DNA of 64,000 nucleotides from Chlorocebus sabaeus. Lineage: Eukaryota > Chordata > Mammalia > Primates > Cercopithecidae. The stretch spans positions 434,001-498,000 of the forward strand of contig NW_027327637.1 of NCBI RefSeq assembly GCF_047675955.1, in the 5' to 3' direction. Position numbers and translations under genes: made by a program. The notes below the pieces were generated by a model that saw only the letters and a program-made list of their open reading frames with translations, had not been told where the DNA came from and made no database searches. Below are positions 23,996 to 37,320 of this stretch, in pieces (position 1 is the stretch's first letter; each line of letters starts with the position of its first letter).

Positions 23996-25329
23996 GAAGC
24001 CTTTCGCTAAGGCTGTTCTTGGGGAATTGGCAAAGGGATATTTGGAAGCCCATAGAGGGCTATGGTGAAAAAGGAAATATCTTCCGTTCAAAACTGGAAA
24101 GAAGCTTTCTGAGAAACTGCTCTGTGTTCTGTTAATTCATCTCACAGAGTTACATCTTTCCCTTCAAGAAGCCTTTCGCTAAGGCTGTTCTTGTGGAATT
24201 GGCAAAGGGATATTTGGAAGCCCATAGAGGGCTATGGTGAAAAAGGAAATATCTTCCGTTCAAAACTGGAAAGAAGCTTTCTGAGAAACTGCTCTGTGTT
24301 CTGTTAATTCATCTCACAGAGTTACATCTTTAACTTCAAGAAGCCTTTCTCTAAGGCTGTTCTTGTGGAATTGGCAAAGGGATATTTGGAAGCCCATAGA
24401 GGGCTATGGAGAAAAAGGAAATATCTTCCGTTCAAAACTGGAAAGAAGCTTTCTGAGAAACTGTTCTATGTTCTGTTAATTCATCTCACAGAGTTACATC
24501 TTTCCCTTCAGGAAGCCTTTCGCTTACGCTGTTCTTGTGGAATTGGCAAAGGGATATTTGGAAGCCCATAGAGGGCTATGGTGAAAAAGGAAATATCTTT
24601 CGTTCAAAACTGGAAAGAAGCTTTCTGAGAAACTGCTCTGTGTTCTGTTAATTCATCTCACAGAGTTACATCTTTCCCTTCAAGAAGCCTTTCGCTAAGG
24701 CTGTTCTTGTGGAATTGGCAAAGGGATATTTGGAAGCCCATAGAGGGCTATGGTGAAAAAGGAAATATCTTCCGTTCAAAACTGGAAAGAAGCTTTCTGA
24801 GAAACTGCTCTGTGTTCTGTTAATTCATCTCACAGAGTTACATCTATCCTTTCAAGAAGCCTTTCGCTAACGCTGTTCTTGTGGAATTGGCAAAGGGATA
24901 TTTGGAAGCCCATAGAGGGCTATGGTGAAAAAGGAAATATCTTCCGTTCAAAACTGGAAAGAAGCTTTCTGAGAAACTGCTCTGTGTTCTGTTAATTCAT
25001 CTCACAGAGTTACATCTTTCCCTTCAAGAAGCCTTTCGCTAAGGCTGTTCTTGTGGAATTGGCAAAGGGATATTTGGAAGCCCATAGAGGGCTATGGTGA
25101 AAAAGGAAATATCTTCCGTTCAAAACTGGAAAGAAGCTTTCTGAGAAACTGCTCTGTGTTCTGTTAATTCATCTCACAGAGTTACATCTTTCCCTTCAAG
25201 AAGCCTTTCGCTAAGTCTGTTCTTGTGGAATTGGCAAAGGGATATTTGGAAGCCCATAGAGGGCTATGGTGAAAAAGGAAATATCTTCCGTTCAAAACTG
25301 GAAAGAAGCTTTCTGAGAAACTGCTCTGT

Positions 25330-28300
25330 GTTCTGTTAATTCATCTCACAGAGTTACATCTTTCCCTTCAAGAAGCCTTTCGCTAAGGCTGTTCTTGTGG
25401 AATTGGCAAAGGGATATTTGGAAGCCCATAGAGGGCTATGGTGAAAAAGGAAATATCTTCCGTTCAAAACTGGAAAGAAGCTTTCTGAGAAACTGCTCTG
25501 TGTTCTGTTAATTCATCTCACAGAGTTACATCTTTCCCTTCAAGAAGTCTTTCGCTAAGGCTGTTCTTGTGGAATTGGCAAAGGGATATTTGGAAGCCCA
25601 TAGAGGGCTATGGTGAAAAAGGAAATATCTTCCGTTCAAAACTGGAAAGAAGCTTTCTGAGAAACTGCTCTGTGTTCTGTTAATTCATCTCACAGAGTTA
25701 CATCTTTAACTTCAAGAAGCCTTTCGCTAAGGCTGTTCTTGTGGAACTGGCAAAGGGATATTTGGAAGCCCATAGAGGGCTATGTTGAAAAAGGAAATAT
25801 CTTCCGTTCAAAACTGGAAAGAAGCTTTCTGAGAAACTGCTCTGTGTTCTGTTAATTCATCTCACAGAGTTACATCTTTCCCTTCAGGAAGCCTTTCGCT
25901 AAGGCTGTTCTTGTGGAATTGGCAAAGGGATATTTGGAAGCCCATAGAGGGCTATGGTGAAAAAGGAAATATCTTCCGTTCAAAACTGGAAAGAAGCTTT
26001 CTGAGAAACTGCTCTGTGTTCTGTTAATTCATCTCACAGAGTTACATCTTTCCCTTCAAGAAGCCTTTCGCTAAGGCTGTTCTTGTGGAATTGGCAAAGG
26101 GATATTTGGAAGCCCATAGAGGGCTATGTTGAAAAAGGAAATATCTTCCGTTCAAAACTGGAAAGAAGCTTTCTGAGAAACTGCTCTGTGTTCTGTTAAT
26201 TCATCTCAACGAGTTATATCTTTCCCTTCAAGAAGACTTTCGCTTAGGCTGTTCTTGTGGAATTGGCAAAGGGATATTTGGAAGCCCATAGAGGGCTATG
26301 TTGAAAAAGGAAATATCTTCCGTTCAAAACTGGAAAGAAGCTTTCTGAGAAACTGCTCTGTGTTCTGTTAATTCATCTCACAGAGTTACATCTTTCCCTT
26401 CAAGAGGCCTTTCGCTAAGGCTGTTCTTGTGGAATTGGCAAAGGGATATTTGGAAGCCCATAGAGGGCTATGGAGAAAAAGGAAATATCTTCCGTTCAAA
26501 ACTGGAAAGAAGCTTTCTGAGAAACTGTTCTATGTTCTGTTAATTCATCTCACAGAGTTACATCTTTCCCTTCAAGAAGCCTTTCGCTTAGGCTGTTCTT
26601 GGGGAATTGGCAAAGGGATATTTGGAAGCCCATAGAGGGCTATGGTGAAAAAGGAAATAACTTTCGTTCAAAACTGGAAAGAAGCTTTCTGAGAAACTGC
26701 TCTGTGTTCTGTTAATTCATCTCACAGAGTTACATCTTTCCCTTCAAGAAGCCTTTCGCTAAGGCTGTTCTTGTGGAATTGGCAAAGGGATATTTGGAAG
26801 CCCATAGAGTTCTATGGTGAAAAAGGAAATATCTTCCGTTCAAAACTGGAAAGAAGCTTTCTGAGAAACTGCTCTGTGTTCTGTTAATTCATCTCACAGA
26901 GTTACATCTTTCCCTTCAAGAAGCCTTTCGCTAAGGCTGTTCTTGTGGAATTGGCAAAGGGATATTTGGAAGCCCATAGAGGGCTATGGTGAAAAAGGAA
27001 ATATCTTCCGTTCAAAACTGGAAAGAAGCTTTCTGAGAAACTGCTCTGTGTTCTGTTAATTCATCTCACAGAGTTACATCTTTCCCTTCAAGAAGCCTTT
27101 CGCTAAGGCTGTTCTTGTGGAATTGGCAAAGGGATATTTGGAAGCCCATAGAGGGCGATGGTGAAAAAGGAAATATCTTCCGTTCAAAACTGGAAAGAAG
27201 CTTTCTGAGAAACTGCTCTGTGTTCTGTTAATTCATCTCACAGAGTTACATCTTTCCCTTCAAGAAGCCTTTCGCTAAGGCTGTTCTTGTGGAATTGGCA
27301 AAGGGATATTTGGAAGCCCATAGAGGGCTATGGTGAAAAAGGAAATATCTTCCGTTCAAAACTGGAAAGAAGCTTTCTGAGAAACTGCTCTGTGTTCTGT
27401 TAATTCATCTCACAGAGTTACATCTTTCCCTTCAAGAAGCCTTTCGCTAAGGCTGTTCTTGTGGAATTGGCAAAGGGATATTGGGAAGCCCATAGAGGGC
27501 TATGGTGAAAAAGGAAATATCTTCCGTTCAAAACTGGAGAGAAGCTTTCTGAGAAACTGTTCTATGTTCTGTTAATTCATCTCACAGAGTTACATCTTTC
27601 CCTTCAAGAAGCCTTTCGCTAAGGTTGTTCTTGTGGAATTGGCAAAGGGATATTTGGAAGCCCATAGAGGGCTATGGTGAAAAAGGAAATATCTTCCGTT
27701 CAAAACTGGAAAGAAGCTTTCTGAGAAACTGCTCTGTGTTCTGTTAATTCATCTCACAGAGTTACATCTTTCCCTTCAAGAAGCCTTTCGCTAAGGCTGT
27801 TCTTGTGGAATTGGCAAAGGGATATTTGGAAGCCCATAGAGGGCTATGGTGAAAAAGGAAATATCTTCCGTTCAAAACTGGAAAGAAGCTTTCTGAGAAA
27901 CTGCTCTGTGTTCTGTTAATTCATCTCACAGAGTTACATCTTTCCCTTCAAGAAGCCTTTCGCTAAGGCTGTTCTTGTGGAATTGGCAAAGGGATATTTG
28001 GAAGCCCATAGAGGGCTATGGTGAAAAAGTAAATATCTTCCGTTCAAAACTGGAAAGAAGCTTTCTGAGAAACTGCTCTGTGTTCTGTTAATTCATCTCA
28101 CAGAGTTACATCTTTCCCTTCAAGAAGCCTTTCGCTAAGGCTGTTCTTGTGGAATTGGCAAAGGGATATTTGGAAGCCCATAGAGGGCTATGGTGAAAAA
28201 GGAAATATCTTCCGTTCAAAACTGGAAAGAAGCTTTCTGAGAAACTGCTCTGTGTTCTGTTAATTCATCTCACAGAGTTACATCTTTCCCTTCAAGAAGC

Positions 28301-28950
28301 CTTTCGCTAAGGCTGTTCTTGTGGAATTGGCAAAGGGATATTTGGAAGCCCATAGAGGGCTATGGTGAAAAAGGAAATATCTTCCGTTCAAAACTGGAAA
28401 GAAGCTTTCTGAGAAACTGCTCTGTGTTCTGTTAATTCATCTCACAGAGTTACATCTTTAACTTCAAGAAGCCTTTCGCTAAGGCTGTTCTTGTGGAATT
28501 GGCAAAGGGATATTTGGAAGCCCATAGAGGGCTATGGAGAAAAAGGAAATATCTTCCGTTCAAAACTGGAAAGAAGCTTTCTGAGAAACTGTTCTATGTT
28601 CTGTTAATTCATCTCACAGAGTTACATCTTTCTCTTCAAGAAGCCTTTCGCTTAGGCTGTTCTTGTGGAATTGGCAAAGGGATATTTGGAAGCCCATAGA
28701 GGGCTATGGTGAAAAAGGAAATATCTTTCGTTCAAAACTGGAAAGAAGCTTTCTGAGAAACTGCTCTGTGTTCTGTTAATTCAACTCACAGAGTTACATC
28801 TTTCCCTTCAAGAAGCCTTTCGCTAAGGCTGTTCTTGTGGAATTGGCAAAGGGATATTTGGAAGCCCATAGAGGGCTATGGTGAAAAAGGAAATATCTTC
28901 CGTTCAAAACTGGAAAGAAGCTTTCTGAGAAACTGCTCTGTGTTCTGTTA
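25330..28950 (+). repeat. Duplicated block, copy B (partner at 12.6-16.05 kb)
   Basis: The same markers recur: gaagtctttcgc (25545), gaactgg (25743), ttcaggaag (25884), caacgagttatatc (26208), agaggcc (26404), cttgggga (26598), ataactttcg (26657), gggcgatgg (27153), tattgggaag (27479), aactggagag with aaggttg (27532-27625), tctcttc (28630) and ttcaactc (28781). It has one extra monomer near 26.8 kb, marked by a private agagttctatgg (26808). The match to copy A ends at 28.97 kb, where this copy continues into a catctatcc monomer and copy A does not. Confidence 0.86.
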
Positions 28951-29570
28951 ATTCATCTCACAGAGTTACATCTATCCTTTCAAGAAGCCTTTCGCTAACG
29001 CTGTTCTTGTGGAATTGGCAAAGGGATATTTGGAAGCCCATAGAGGGCTATGGTGAAAAAGGAAATATCTTCCGTTCAAAACTGGAAAGAAGGTTTCTGA
29101 GAAACTGCTCTGTGTTCTGTTAATCCATCTCACAGAGTTACATCTTTCCCTTCAAGAAGCCTTTCGCTAAGGCTGTTCTTGTGGAATTGGCAAAGGGATA
29201 TTTGGAAGCCCATAGAGGGCTATGGTGAAAAAGGAAATATCTTCCGTTCAAAACTGGAAAGAAGCTTTCTGAGAAACTGCTCTGTGTTCTGTTAATTCAT
29301 CTCACAGAGTTACATCTTTCCCTTCAAGAAGCCTTTCGCTAAGGCTGTTCTTGTGGAATTGGCAAAGGGATATTTGGAAGCCCATAGAGGGCTATGGTGA
29401 AAAAGGAAATATCTTCCGTTCAAAACTGGAGAGAAGCTTTCTGAGAAACTGTTCTATGTTCTGTTAATTCATCTCACAGAGTTACATCTTTCCCTTCAAG
29501 AAGCCTTTCGCTAAGGCTGTTCTTGTGGAATTGGCAAAGGGATATTTGGAAGCCCATAGAGGGCTATGGT
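27880..29570 (+). repeat. 11-monomer duplication, copy 1 (1891-bp offset)
   Basis: The markers aaagtaaata (28026), GGAGA (28536), ttctatg/tctcttc/cgctta (28591-28653), TTTCG plus ttcaactc (28726-28785), catctatcc/taacgctg (28969-29003), gaaggtttctg (29090) and aactggagag/ttctatg (29424-29455) recur 1891 bases later. The odd base is the one-base deletion in cgctaggctg at 29682 between the copies. The variant gaaggtttctg removes the HindIII site. This block overlaps the right part of the 25.3-28.95 kb block. Confidence 0.83.
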
Positions 29571-29779
29571 GAAAAAGGAAATATCTTCCGTTCAAAACTG
29601 GAAAGAAGCTTTCTGAGAAACTGCTCTGTGTTCTGTTAATTCATCTCACAGAGTTACATCTTTAACTTCAAGAAGCCTTTCGCTAGGCTGTTCTTGTGGA
29701 ATTGGAAAAGGGATATTTGGAAGCCCATAGAGGGCTATGGTGAAAAAGGACATATCTTCCGTTCAAAACTGGAAATAAG

Positions 29780-31450
29780 CTTTCTGAGAAACTGCTCTGT
29801 GTTCTGTTAATTCATCTCACAGAGTTACATCTTTCCCTTCATGAAGCCTTTCGCTAAGGCTGTTCTTGTGGAATTGGCAAAGGGATATTTGGAAGCCCAT
29901 AGAGGGCTATGGTGAAAAAGTAAATATCTTCCGTTCAAAACTGGAAAGAAGCTTTCTGAGAAACTGCTCTGTGTTCTGTTAATTCATCTCACAGAGTTAC
30001 ATCTTTCCCTTCAAGAAGCCTTTCGCTAAGGCTGTTCTTGTGGAATTGGCAAAGGGATATTTGGAAGCCCATAGAGGGCTATGGTGAAAAAGGAAATATC
30101 TTCCGTTCAAAACTGGAAAGAAGCTTTCTGAGAAACTGCTCTGTGTTCTGTTAATTCATCTCACAGAGTTACATCTTTCCCTTCAAGAAGCCTTTCGCTA
30201 AGGCTGTTCTTGTGGAATTGGCAAAGGGATATTTGGAAGCCCATAGAGGGCTATGGTGAAAAAGGAAATATCTTCCGTTCAAAACTGGAAAGAAGCTTTC
30301 TGAGAAACTGCTCTGTGTTCTGTTAATTCATCTCACAGAGTTACATCTTTAACTTCAAGAAGCCTTTCGCTAAGGCTGTTCTTGTGGAATTGGCAAAGGG
30401 ATATTTGGAAGCCCATAGAGGGCTAAGGAGAAAAAGGAAATATCTTCCGTTCAAAACTGGAAAGAAGCTTTCTGAGAAACTGTTCTATGTTCTGTTAATT
30501 CATCTCACAGAGTTACATCTTTCTCTTCAAGAAGCCTTTCGCTTAGGCTGTTCTTGTGGAATTGGCAAAGGGATATTTGGAAGCCCATAGAGGGCTATGG
30601 TGAAAAAGGAAATATCTTTCGTTCAAAACTGGAAAGAAGCTTTCTGAGAAACTGCTCTGTGTTCTGTTAATTCAACTCACAGAGTTACATCTTTCCCTTC
30701 AAGAAGCCTTTCGCTAAGGCTGTTCTTGTGGAATTGGCAAAGGGATATTTGTAAGCCCATAGAGGGCTATGGTGAAAAAGGAAATATCTTCCGTTCAAAA
30801 CTGGAAAGAAGCTTTCTGAGAAACTGCTCTGTGTTCTGTTAATTCATCTCACAGAGTTACATCTATCCTTTCAAGAAGCCTTTCGCTAACGCTGTTCTTG
30901 TGGAATTGGCAAAGGGATATTTGGAAGCCCATAGAGGGCTATGGTGAAAAAGGAAATATCTTTCGTTCAAAACTGGAAAGAAGGTTTCTGAGAAACTGCT
31001 CTGTGTTCTGTTAATTCATCTCACAGAGTTACATCTTTCCCTTCAAGAAGCCTTTCGCTAAGGCTGTTCTTGTGGAATTGGCAAAGGGATATTTGGAAGC
31101 CCATAGAGGGCTATGGTGAAAAAGGAAATATCTTCCGTTCAAAACTGGAAAGAAGCTTTCTGAGAAACTGCTCTGTGTTCTGTTAATTCATCTCACAGAG
31201 TTACATCTTTCCCTTCAAGAAGCCTTTCGCTAAGGCTGTTCTTGTGGAATTGGCAAAGGGATATTTGGAAGCCCATAGAGGGCTATGGTGAAAAAGGAAA
31301 TATCTTCCGTTCAAAACTGGAGAGAAGCTTTCTGAGAAACTGTTCTATGTTCTGTTAATTCATCTCACAGAGTTACATCTTTCCCTTCAAGAAGCCTTTC
31401 GCTAAGGCTGTTCTTGTGGAATTGGCAAAGGGATATTTGGAAGCCCATAG
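29780..31450 (+). repeat. 11-monomer duplication, copy 2
   Basis: This carries the same series as copy 1: aaagtaaata (29917), GGAGA (30427), tctcttc (30521), ttcaactc (30672), catctatcc (30861), gaaggtttctg (30981) and aactggagag (31315). It differs by ctaagg (30424), tttgtaagccc (30748) and an extra TTTCG start (30960). Those three differences are shared with the block at 36.07-37.32 kb (offset 6019), so that block is its nearer relative over about 1.3 kb. Confidence 0.83.
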
Positions 31451-31469
31451 AGGGCTACGGTGAAAAAGG

Positions 31470-32480
31470 AAATATCTTTCGTTCAAAACTGGAAAGAAGC
31501 TTTCTGAGAAACTGCTCTGTGTTCTGTTAATTCATCTCACAGAGTTACATCTTTCCCTTCAAGAAGCCTTTCGCTAAGCCTGTTCTTGTGGAAATGGCAA
31601 AGGGATATTTCGAAGCCCATAGAGGGCTATGGTGAAAAAGGAAATATCTTCCGTTCAAAACTGGAAAGAAGCTTTCTGAGAAACTGCTCTGTGTTCTGTT
31701 AATTCATCTCACAGAGTTACATCTTTAACTTCAAGAAGCCTTTCGCTAAGGCTGTTCTTGTGGAATTGGCAAAGGGATATTTGGAAGCCCATAGAGGGCT
31801 ATGGTGAAAAACGAAATATCTTCCGTTCAAAACTGGAAAGAAGCTTTCTGAGAAACTGCTCTGTGTTCTGTTAATTCATCTCACAGAGTTACATCTTTCC
31901 CTTCAAGAAGCCTTTCGCTAAGGCTGTTCTTGGGGAATTGGCAAAGGGATATTTGGAAGCCCATAGAGGGCTATGGTGAAAAAGGAAATATCTTCCGTTC
32001 AAAACTGGAAAGAAGCTTTCTGAGAAACTGCTCTGTGTTCTGTTAATTCATCTCACAGAGTTACATCTTTCCCTTCAAGAAGCCTTTCGCTAAGGCTGTT
32101 CTTGTGGAATTGGCAAAGGGATATTTGGAAGCCCATAGAGGGCTATGGTGAAAAAGGAAATATCTTCCGTTCAAAACTGGAAAGAAGCTTTCTGAGAAAC
32201 TGCTCTGTGTTCTGTTAATTCATCTCACAGAGTTACATCTTTAACTTCAAGAAGCCTTTCGCTAAGGCTGTTCTTGTGGAATTGGCAAAGGGATATTTGG
32301 AAGCCCATAGAGGGCTGTGGAGAAAAAGGAAATATCTTCCGTTCAAAACTGGAAAGAAGCTTTCTGAGAAACTGTTCTATGTTCTGTTAATTCATCTCAC
32401 AGAGTTACATCTTTCCCTTCAAGAAGCCTTTCGCTAAGGCTGTTCTTGTGGAATTGGCAAAGGGATATTTGGAAGCCCAT
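31470..32480 (+). repeat. Further copy of the first six monomers of the 11-monomer block
   Basis: A TTTCG start (31477) with taagcctg and atttcgaag, a taac monomer, cttgggga (31929), a plain monomer, taac plus GGAGA (32250-32323) and ttctatg (32377) follow the spacing seen from 3273 on, at an offset of 28204 (164 x 172 - 4). Private changes are aaaaacgaaat (31809) and gggctgtgg (32313). The cgctta change of the older copies is absent in the ttctatg monomer. Confidence 0.78.
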
Positions 32481-32769
32481 AGAGGGCTATGGTGAAAAAG
32501 GAAATATCTTCCGTTCAAAACTGGAAAGAAGCTTTCTGAGAAACTGCTCTGTGTTCTGTTAATTCATCTCACAGAGTTACATCTTTAACTTCAAGAAGCC
32601 TTTCGCTAAGGCTGTTCTTGTGGAATTGGCAAAGGGATATTTGGAAGCCCATAGAGGGCTATGGTGAAAAAGGAAATATCTTCCGTTCAAAACTGGAAAG
32701 AAGCTTTCTGAGAAACTGCTCTGTGTTCTGTTAATTCATCTCACAGAGTTACATCTTTCCCTTCAAGAA

Positions 32770-34565
32770 GCCTTTCGCTAAGGCTGTTCTTGTGGAATTG
32801 GCAAAGGGATATTTGGAAGCCCATAGAGGGCTATGGTGAAAAAGGAAATATCTTCCGTTCAAAACTGGAAAGAAGCTTTCTGAGAAACTGCTCTGTGTTC
32901 TGTTAATTCATCTCACAGAGTTACATCTTTCCCTTCAAGAAGCCTTTCGCTAAGGCTGTTCTTGTGGAATTGGCAAAGGGATATTTGGAAGCCCATAGAG
33001 GGCTATGGTGAAAAAGGAAATATCTTCCGTTCAAAACTGGAAAGAAGCTTTCTGAGAAACTGCTCTGTGTTCTGTTAATTCATCTCACAGAGTTGCATCT
33101 TTCCTTTCAAGAAGCCTTTCGCTAACGCTGTTCTTGTGGAATTGGCAAAGGGATATTTGGAAGCCCATAGAGGGCTATGGTGAAAAAGGAAATATCTTCC
33201 GTTCAAAACTGGAAAGAAGCTTTCTGAGAAACTGCTCTGTGTTCTGTTAATTCATCTCACAGAGATACATCTTTCCCTTCAAGAAGCCTTTCGCTAAGGC
33301 TGTTCTTGTGGAATTGGCAAAGGGATATTTGGAAGCCCATAGAGGGCTATGGTGAAAAAGGAAATATCTTCCGTTCAAAACTGGAAAGAAGCTTTCTGAG
33401 AAACTGCTCTGTGTTCTGTTAATTCATCTCACAGAGCTACATCTTTCCCTTCAAGAAGCCTTTCGCTAAGGCTGTTCTTGTGGAATTGGCAAAGGGATAT
33501 TTGGAAGCCCATAGAGGGCTATGGTGAAAAAGGAAATATCTTCCGTTCAAAACTGGAGAGAAGCTTTCTGAGAAACTGTTCTATGTTCTGTTAATTCATC
33601 TCACAGAGTTACATCTTTCCCTTCAAGAAGCCTTTCGCTAAGGTTGTTCTTGTGGAATTGGCAAAGGGATATTTGGAAGCCCATAGAGGGCTATGGTGAA
33701 AAAGGAAATATCTTCCGTTCAAAACTGGAAAGAAGCTTTCTGAGAAACTGCTCTGTGTTCTGTTAATTCATCTCACAGAGTTACATCTTTAACTTCAAGA
33801 AGCCTTTCGCTAAGGCTGTTCTTGTGGAATTGGCAAAGGGATATTTGGAAGCCCATAGAGGGCTATGGTGAAAAAGGAAATAACTTCCGTTCAAAACTGG
33901 AAAGAAGCTTTCTGAGAAACTGCTCTGTGTTCTGTTAATTCATCTCACAGAGTTACATCTTTCCCTTCAAGAAGCCTTTCGCTAAGGCTGTTCTTGTGGA
34001 ATTGGCAAAGGGATATTTGGAAGCCCATAGAGGGCTATGGTGAAAAAGGAAATATCTTCCGTTCAAAACTGGAAAGAAGCTTTCTGAGAAACTGCTCTGT
34101 GTTCTGTTAATTCATCTCACAGAGTTACATCTTTACCTTCAAGAAGCCTTTCGCTAAGGCTGTTCTTGTGGAATTGGCAAAGGGATATTTGGAAGCCCAT
34201 AGAGGGCTATGGTGAAAAAGGAAATATCTTCCGTTCAAAACTGGAAAGAAGCTTTCTGAGAAACTGCTCTGTGTTCTGTTAATTCATCTCACAGAGTTAC
34301 ATCTTTAACTTCAAGAAGCCTTTCGCTAAGGCTGTTCTTGTGGAATTGGCAAAGGGATATTTGGAAGCCCATAGAGGGCTATGGAGAAAAAGGAAATATC
34401 TTCCGTTCAAAACTGGAAAGAAGCTTTCTGAGAAACTGTTCTATGTTCTGTTAATTCATCTCACAGAGTTACATCTTTCCCTTCAAGAGCCTTTCGCTAA
34501 GGCTGTTCTTGTGGAATTGGCAAAGGGATATTTGGAAGCCCATAGAGGGCTATGGTGAAAAAGGA
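32770..34565 (+). repeat. Third copy of the agttgcat / gagctac / tttacc block
   Basis: The series agttgcat plus taacgctg (33091-33125), agagatac (33262), gagctac (33435), aactggagag/ttctatg/aaggttg (33551-33642), taac (33789), ataacttcc (33881), tttacc (34132), taac plus GGAGA (34303-34385) and cttcaagagcc (34481) matches 19.18-20.97 kb at offset 13586, rising to 13591 because that copy alone lost five bases. A related series also lies at 5.2-6.4 kb. It ends where a TTTCG monomer follows here (34571) and a plain one follows at 20.98 kb. Confidence 0.82.
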
Positions 34566-34829
34566 AATATCTTTCGTTCAAAACTGGAAAGAAGCTTTCT
34601 GAGAAACTGCTCTGTGTTCTGTTAATTCATCTCACAGAGTTACATCTTTCCCTTCAAGAAGCCTTTCGCTAAGCCTGTTCTTGTGGAAATGGCAAAGGGA
34701 TATTTCGAAGCCCATAGAGGGCTATGGTGAAAAAGGAAATATCTTCCGTTCAAAACTGGAAAGAAGCTTTCTGAGAAACTGCTCTGTGTTCTGTTAATTC
34801 ATCTCACAGAGTTACATCTTTAACTTCAA

Positions 34830-35780
34830 GAAGCCTTTCGCTAAGGCTGTTCTTGTGGAATTGGCAAAGGGATATTTGGAAGCCCATAGAGGGCTATGGA
34901 GAAAAAGGAAATATCTTCCGTTCAAAACTGGAAAGAAGCTTTCTGAGAAACTGTTCTATGTTCTGTTAATTCATCTCACAGAGTTACATCTTTCTCTTCA
35001 AGAAGCCTTTCGCTTAGGCTGTTCTTGTGGAATTGGCAAAGGGATATTTGGAAGCCCATAGAGGGCTATGGTGAAAAAGGAAATATCTTTCGTTCAAAAC
35101 TGGAAAGAAGCTTTCTGAGAAACTGCTCTGTGTTCTGTTAATTCAACTCACAGAGTTACATCTTTCCCTTCAAGAAGCCTTTCGCTAAGGCTGTTCTTGT
35201 GGAATTGGCAAAGGGATATTTGGAAGCCCATAGAGGGCTATGGTGAAAAAGGAAATATCTTCCGTTCAAAACTGGAAAGAAGCTTTCTGAGAAACTGCTC
35301 TGTGTTCTGTTAATTCATCTCACAGAGTTACATCTATCCTTTCAAGAAGCCTTTCGCTAACGCTGTTCTTGTGGAATTGGCAAAGGGATATTTGGAAGCC
35401 CATAGAGGGCTATGGTGAAAAAGGAAATATCTTCCGTTCAAAACTGGAAAGAAGGTTTCTGAGAAACTGCTCTGTGTTCTGTTAATTCATCTCACAGAGT
35501 TACATCTTTCCCTTCAAGAAGCCTTTCGCTAAGGCTGTTCTTGTGGAATTGGCAAAGGGATATTTGGAAGCTCATAGAGGGCTATGGTGAAAAAGGAAAT
35601 ATCTTCCGTTCAAAACTGGAAAGAAGCTTTCTGAGAAACTGCTCTGTGTTCTGTTAATTCATCTCACAGAGTTACATCTTTCCCTTCAAGAAGCCTTTCG
35701 CTAAGGCTGTTCTTGTGGAATTGGCAAAGGGATATTTGGAAGCCCATAGAGGGCTATGGTGAAAAAGGAAATATCTTCCG
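34830..35780 (+). repeat. GGAGA / tctcttc / ttcaactc / catctatcc block
   Basis: GGAGA (34897), ttctatg with tctcttc and cgctta (34952-35013), ttcaactc (35142), catctatcc/taacgctg (35331-35365) and gaaggtttctg (35451) form the same cassette as at 28.5, 30.4, 36.4, 50.8 and 55.8 kb. The distance to the next copy (36.4 kb) is 1548 bases, nine monomers. That copy has ctaagg and lacks the gaaggtttctg change. Confidence 0.78.
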
Positions 35781-36069
35781 TTCAAAACTGGAGAGAAGCT
35801 TTCTGAGAAACTGTTCTATGTTCTGTTAATTCATCTCACAGAGTTACATCTTTCCCTTCAAGAAGCCTTTCGCTAAGGCTGTTCTTGTGGAATTGGCAAA
35901 GGGATATTTGGAAGCCCATAGAGGGCTATGGTGAAAAAGGAAATATCTTCCGTTCAAAACTGGAAAGAAGCTTTCTGAGAAACTGCTCTGTGTTCTGTTA
36001 ATTCATCTCACAGAGTTACATCTTTCCCTTCAAGAAGCCTTTCGCTAAGGCTGTTCTTGTGGAATTGGC

Positions 36070-37320
36070 AAAGGGATATTTGGAAGCCCATAGAGGGCTA
36101 TGGTGAAAAAGGAAATATCTTCCGTTCAAAACTGGAAAGAAGCTTTCTGAGAAACTGCTCTGTGTTCTGTTAATTCATCTCACAGAGTTACATCTTTCCC
36201 TTCAAGAAGCCTTTCGCTAAGGCTGTTCTTGTGGAATTGGCAAAGGGATATTTGGAAGCCCATAGAGGGCTATGGTGAAAAAGGAAATATCTTCCGTTCA
36301 AAACTGGAAAGAAGCTTTCTGAGAAACTGCTCTGTGTTCTGTTAATTCATCTCACAGAGTTACATCTTTAACTTCAAGAAGCCTTTCGCTAAGGCTGTTC
36401 TTGTGGAATTGGCAAAGGGATATTTGGAAGCCCATAGAGGGCTAAGGAGAAAAAGGAAATATCTTCCGTTGAAAACTGGAAAGAAGCTTTCTGAGAAACT
36501 GTTCTATGTTCTGTTAATTCATCTCACAGAGTTACATCTTTCTCTTCAAGAAGCCTTTCGCTTAGGCTGTTCTTGTGGAATTGGCAAAGGGATATTTGGA
36601 AGCCCATAGAGGGCTATGGTGAAAAAGGAAATATCTTTCGTTCAAAACTGGAAAGAAGCTTTCTGAGAAATTGCTCTGTGTTCTGTTAATTCAACTCACA
36701 GAGTTACATCTTTCCCTTCAAGAAGCCTTTCGCTAAGGCTGTTCTTGTGGAATTGGCAAAGGGATATTTGTAAGCCCATAGAGGGCTATGGTGAAAAAGG
36801 AAATATCTTCCGTTCAAAACTGGAAAGAAGCTTTCTGAGAAACTGCTCTGTGTTCTGTTAATTCATCTCACAGAGTTACATCTATCCTTTCAAGAAGCCT
36901 TTCGCTAACGCTGTTCTTGTGGAATTGGCAAAGGGATATTTGGAAGCCCATAGAGGGCTATGGTGAAAAAGGAAATATCTTTCGTTCAAAACTGGAAAGA
37001 AGCTTTCTGAGAAACTGCTCTGTGTTCTGTTAATTCATCTCACAGAGTTACATCTTTCCCTTCAAGAAGCCTTTCGCTAAGGCTGTTCTTGTGGAATTGG
37101 CAAAGGGATATTTGGAAGCCCATAGAGGGCTATGGTGAAAAAGGAAATATCTTCCGTTCAAAACTGGAAAGAAGCTTTCTGAGAAACTGCTCTGTGTTCT
37201 GTTAATTCATCTCACAGAGTTACATCTTTCCCTTCAAGAAGCCTTTCGCTAAGGCTGTTCTTGTGGAATTGGCAAAGGGATATTTGGAAGCCCATAGAGG
37301 GCTATGGTGAAAAAGGAAAT
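36070..37320 (+). repeat. Block copied from or to 30.05-31.30 kb (6019-bp offset)
   Basis: It shares ctaagg (36443), tctcttc (36540), ttcaactc (36691), tttgtaagccc (36767) and an extra TTTCG start after the catctatcc monomer (36979) with 30.05-31.30 kb. The first, fourth and fifth of these are rare in the window. Private changes are ccgttgaaaac (36467) and gaaattgctc (36668). The match stops on the left at aaagtaaata (29917), which has no partner, and on the right where aactggagag (31315) has none. Confidence 0.8.
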